From Dyadobacter crusticola DSM 16708 (GTDB taxonomy: Bacteria; Bacteroidota; Bacteroidia; Cytophagales; Spirosomataceae): a stretch of DNA of 64,000 nucleotides. Where the stretch lies: NCBI RefSeq assembly GCF_000701505.1, contig NZ_JNJB01000005.1, positions 248,001-312,000 on the forward strand, in the 5' to 3' direction. The notes beneath the pieces were generated by a model. The model did no database searches. It was not told where the DNA came from and saw only the letters and a list, made by a program, of their open reading frames with translations. The position numbers and the translations under genes were made by a program. Below are positions 62,185-64,000 of this stretch, piece by piece; the first letter of the stretch is position 1; the number at the start of each line of letters is the position of its first letter.

Positions 62185-64000
62185 ATAAAATCAATTCCCA
62201 AGAAATTTCTGTTGGTCGCTGTTCTGTCGTTATCAGTTTTTATCAGTTCCCGCTCTCTTTTTGTTGAAGCTCCCGCAGATGATAAGGAATGGCCGGAATA
62301 CCTCGGCGGACCAGACCGCAACCATTACTCTTCGCTTACTCAGATCAACCCGGGTAATGTGAAACAATTGCAGGTAGCCTGGACCTATTCCATGCCGGAC
62401 TCTGGTCAGACACAGGTCAATCCCATTGTTATAGATGGCGTTTTGTACGGCGTAACTGCCACGGTGCAGGCATTTGCATTGGACGCTTTTACCGGCAAAC
62501 AGCTTTGGATTTTTGGTGATAAATCAAAAAACGGTTCCAATACAAGCCGCGGACTAACCTATTGGAGTGATGGAGAAGACAAGCGGATTCTGCATGCGAT
62601 GGGTGAATTCCTGTACGCACTCGACGCGAAAACCGGAAAACCGATCAAAACCTTCGGCGATAACGGTCGCATTGACCTGCACACGGGGCTTCCCGAGGTG
62701 GCGTTGAAAAAGTACATGGTTTCAAATACGCCCGGGACAATTTTCGAAGATCTGATCATTATGCCGTTGCGCCTTTCTGAGGAATCCGATGCGGCACCGG
62801 GCGATTTGCGCGCATTCAATGTGCGTACAGGCAAGCTCGTCTGGACTTTTCATACAATCCCCTATCCAGGTGAATTCGGTTACGAAACTTTCCCGCCGGA
62901 CGCTTACAAAAACACCTATACCGGCGCGGCAAATAATTGGGCTGGTACCGCAATCGATCGAAAACGCGGGATATTATATGTACCCACCGGTTCCGCAGGT
63001 TATGATTTTTATGGAGGAAAACGGAAAGGAGCTAACCTCTTTTCCAACTGTCTGCTCGCATTGGATGCACGGACCGGAAAGAGAATCTGGCATTACCAAA
63101 CCATGCATCATGATATATGGGACAGAGATTTGCCTGCTCCGCCGAACTTAATTACGATCACGAAAAATGGTCAGAAGATCGATGCGGTAGCCCAGGTAAG
63201 TAAACAAGGGTACATTTTCCTCTTCGACCGGGTTACTGGCAAGCCCATTTACCCGATCCGCGAAGTCACTGCGCCGCAAACTGCGTTGCCGGGTGAACAT
63301 CCCTGGCCCACCCAGCCGGTACCAACCAGGCCGGCTGCGTTTGCAAGACAAGCCTACGCGCTGACAGAGAACGACATCAGTCAATATGCACCGGACCGGG
63401 ATTCACTGAAAATGAAATTCAAAACCTACAAAAAAGCATTGTTTGCGGCGCCAAGTAAGGAAGGTACCGTGATCCTCCCCGGATTCGACGGTGGCGCCGA
63501 ATGGGGCGGCGCGGCGGCTGATCCTGATAAGGGTATTTTATATGTAAACAGCAATGAAATGGCGTGGATCCTGACCATGAAGGACACACCAAAAGAGTCG
63601 GAACTATCGGCATTGAGCCCAGGTGAGAAAACCTACACGACCTACTGCGCCACCTGCCACGGTGCACAGCGGAAAGGCAATGCGAAAAGCGGGTATCCCT
63701 CGCTTGTTGATATTGGTACGCGCCGAGACCGGGCATTTGTCAGCCAGCTAGTTACATCAGGAAAAGGAATGATGTCCGGCTTCCCGATGCTCACTGCCGG
63801 TGAAAAGCAGGCATTAATTTCGTTCCTTTTTGGCGAGGAAAAGGTAGAAGCTGTGTCACAAACACCTGCTTCGAAAAAGACATTTCTCCCCTATCAGAGT
63901 ACCGGCTACAACAAATTTCTCGACGCAAACGGGCTGCCTGCTATCTCGCCACCCTGGGGTACTTTGAATGCAATCGATTTGAATACAGGTAAATACCTCT
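62182..64000 (+). CDS. PQQ-dependent dehydrogenase with embedded cytochrome c domain, C-terminus cut by window end
   Basis: An exported quinoprotein of the glucose/alcohol dehydrogenase type; 606 residues are visible. The ATG at 62182 gives a signal peptide (residues about 7-25). The beta-propeller shows repeated PQQ blades with Trp-docking motifs (LQVAWTY, GKQLWIFGD, GKLVWTFHT, TGKRIWHYQ). A mono-haem cytochrome c domain is inserted, with C489-x2-C492-H493 (YCATCHGAQ) and the probable Met ligand in GKGMMSGFPML. The propeller resumes after it and continues past the window. Such proteins oxidise sugars or alcohols in the periplasm and pass electrons to the respiratory chain. Confidence 0.92.
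   Translation, partial: MIKSIPKKFLLVAVLSLSVFISSRSLFVEAPADDKEWPEYLGGPDRNHYSSLTQINPGNVKQLQVAWTYSMPDSGQTQVNPIVIDGVLYGVTATVQAFALDAFTGKQLWIFGDKSKNGSNTSRGLTYWSDGEDKRILHAMGEFLYALDAKTGKPIKTFGDNGRIDLHTGLPEVALKKYMVSNTPGTIFEDLIIMPLRLSEESDAAPGDLRAFNVRTGKLVWTFHTIPYPGEFGYETFPPDAYKNTYTGAANNWAGTAIDRKRGILYVPTGSAGYDFYGGKRKGANLFSNCLLALDARTGKRIWHYQTMHHDIWDRDLPAPPNLITITKNGQKIDAVAQVSKQGYIFLFDRVTGKPIYPIREVTAPQTALPGEHPWPTQPVPTRPAAFARQAYALTENDISQYAPDRDSLKMKFKTYKKALFAAPSKEGTVILPGFDGGAEWGGAAADPDKGILYVNSNEMAWILTMKDTPKESELSALSPGEKTYTTYCATCHGAQRKGNAKSGYPSLVDIGTRRDRAFVSQLVTSGKGMMSGFPMLTAGEKQALISFLFGEEKVEAVSQTPASKKTFLPYQSTGYNKFLDANGLPAISPPWGTLNAIDLNTGKYL

Overview
The window looks like chromosome from a member of the Bacteroidota, most likely a Cytophagales/Spirosomataceae-type soil or plant-associated bacterium (Dyadobacter-like; the genus is an impression, not shown). 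The evidence is a SusC/SusD pair, two secreted proteins with C-terminal type IX secretion sorting domains, a YtxJ-type bacillithiol redox protein, abundant sensor kinases with stand-alone receivers, and TAnnTTTG-type -7 boxes before several genes. I see no tRNA, rRNA, insertion sequence, prophage or CRISPR array. The DNA reads as ordinary host chromosome with short operons.

Layout. 0-5 kb: SDR oxidoreductase (cut by the window start), an AraC regulator, and a three-gene signalling operon of a cyclic-nucleotide-domain histidine kinase, a receiver fused to a thioredoxin-reductase-like flavoprotein, and a UBP-type zinc finger. 5-9 kb: DUF72 protein and DNA ligase D. 9-17 kb: small membrane protein, receiver, cupin, metallo-beta-lactamase-fold hydrolase, divergent trehalose/alpha-glucan genes (TreZ and a GH13 glucosidase), CinA-domain protein, DUF2383 protein. 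17-24 kb: Crp/Fnr regulator, MhqO/MhqD-like quinone-detoxification pair, T9SS-exported esterase, signal-less HtrA-like protease, a toxin-antitoxin-like pair, YtxJ. 24-33 kb: SelA-like PLP protein with a Tat-like leader, TonB-linked barrel, membrane histidine kinase, DeoR regulator, receiver, zinc metallopeptidase. 33-37 kb: a collapsed remnant of a DUF1553/DUF1501 gene pair, esterase, GMC oxidoreductase, a long perfect hairpin repeat, KTSC and SYLF proteins. 37-43 kb: Dps, cytochrome P450, Na+/H+ antiporter, and a 5'-nucleotidase split over two genes. 43-51 kb: SusD, a SusC with an unusual repeat-bearing N-terminal extension, a hypothetical, and a secreted M43 protease. 51-54 kb: DNA polymerase IV convergent with a predicted DACNV/DisA-like nucleotide cyclase, then about 790 bp of AT-rich DNA without genes. 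54-60 kb: surface-glycan cluster (GT2, lipid-flippase-type ABC exporter, GT9-like, DUF5672, a further glycosyltransferase). 60-64 kb: sialate O-acetylesterase, two period-8 repeat tracts, and a PQQ-dependent dehydrogenase with an internal cytochrome c domain, cut by the window end.

The genes form themes rather than one pathway: redox and electrophile stress (TrxR-like flavoprotein, MhqO/MhqD, YtxJ, Dps), DNA damage (LigD, Pol IV), surface glycan and polysaccharide handling (SusCD, sialate esterases, glycosyltransferases, TreZ/GH13), and signalling. The parts most worth a second look are the kinase/TrxR-like/UBP-finger operon, the DisA-like cyclase with an altered RHR motif, the translated 15-bp repeat in SusC, and the octamer repeat tracts that start exactly at gene stop codons and make a chain of overlapping mini-ORFs before the PQQ dehydrogenase.
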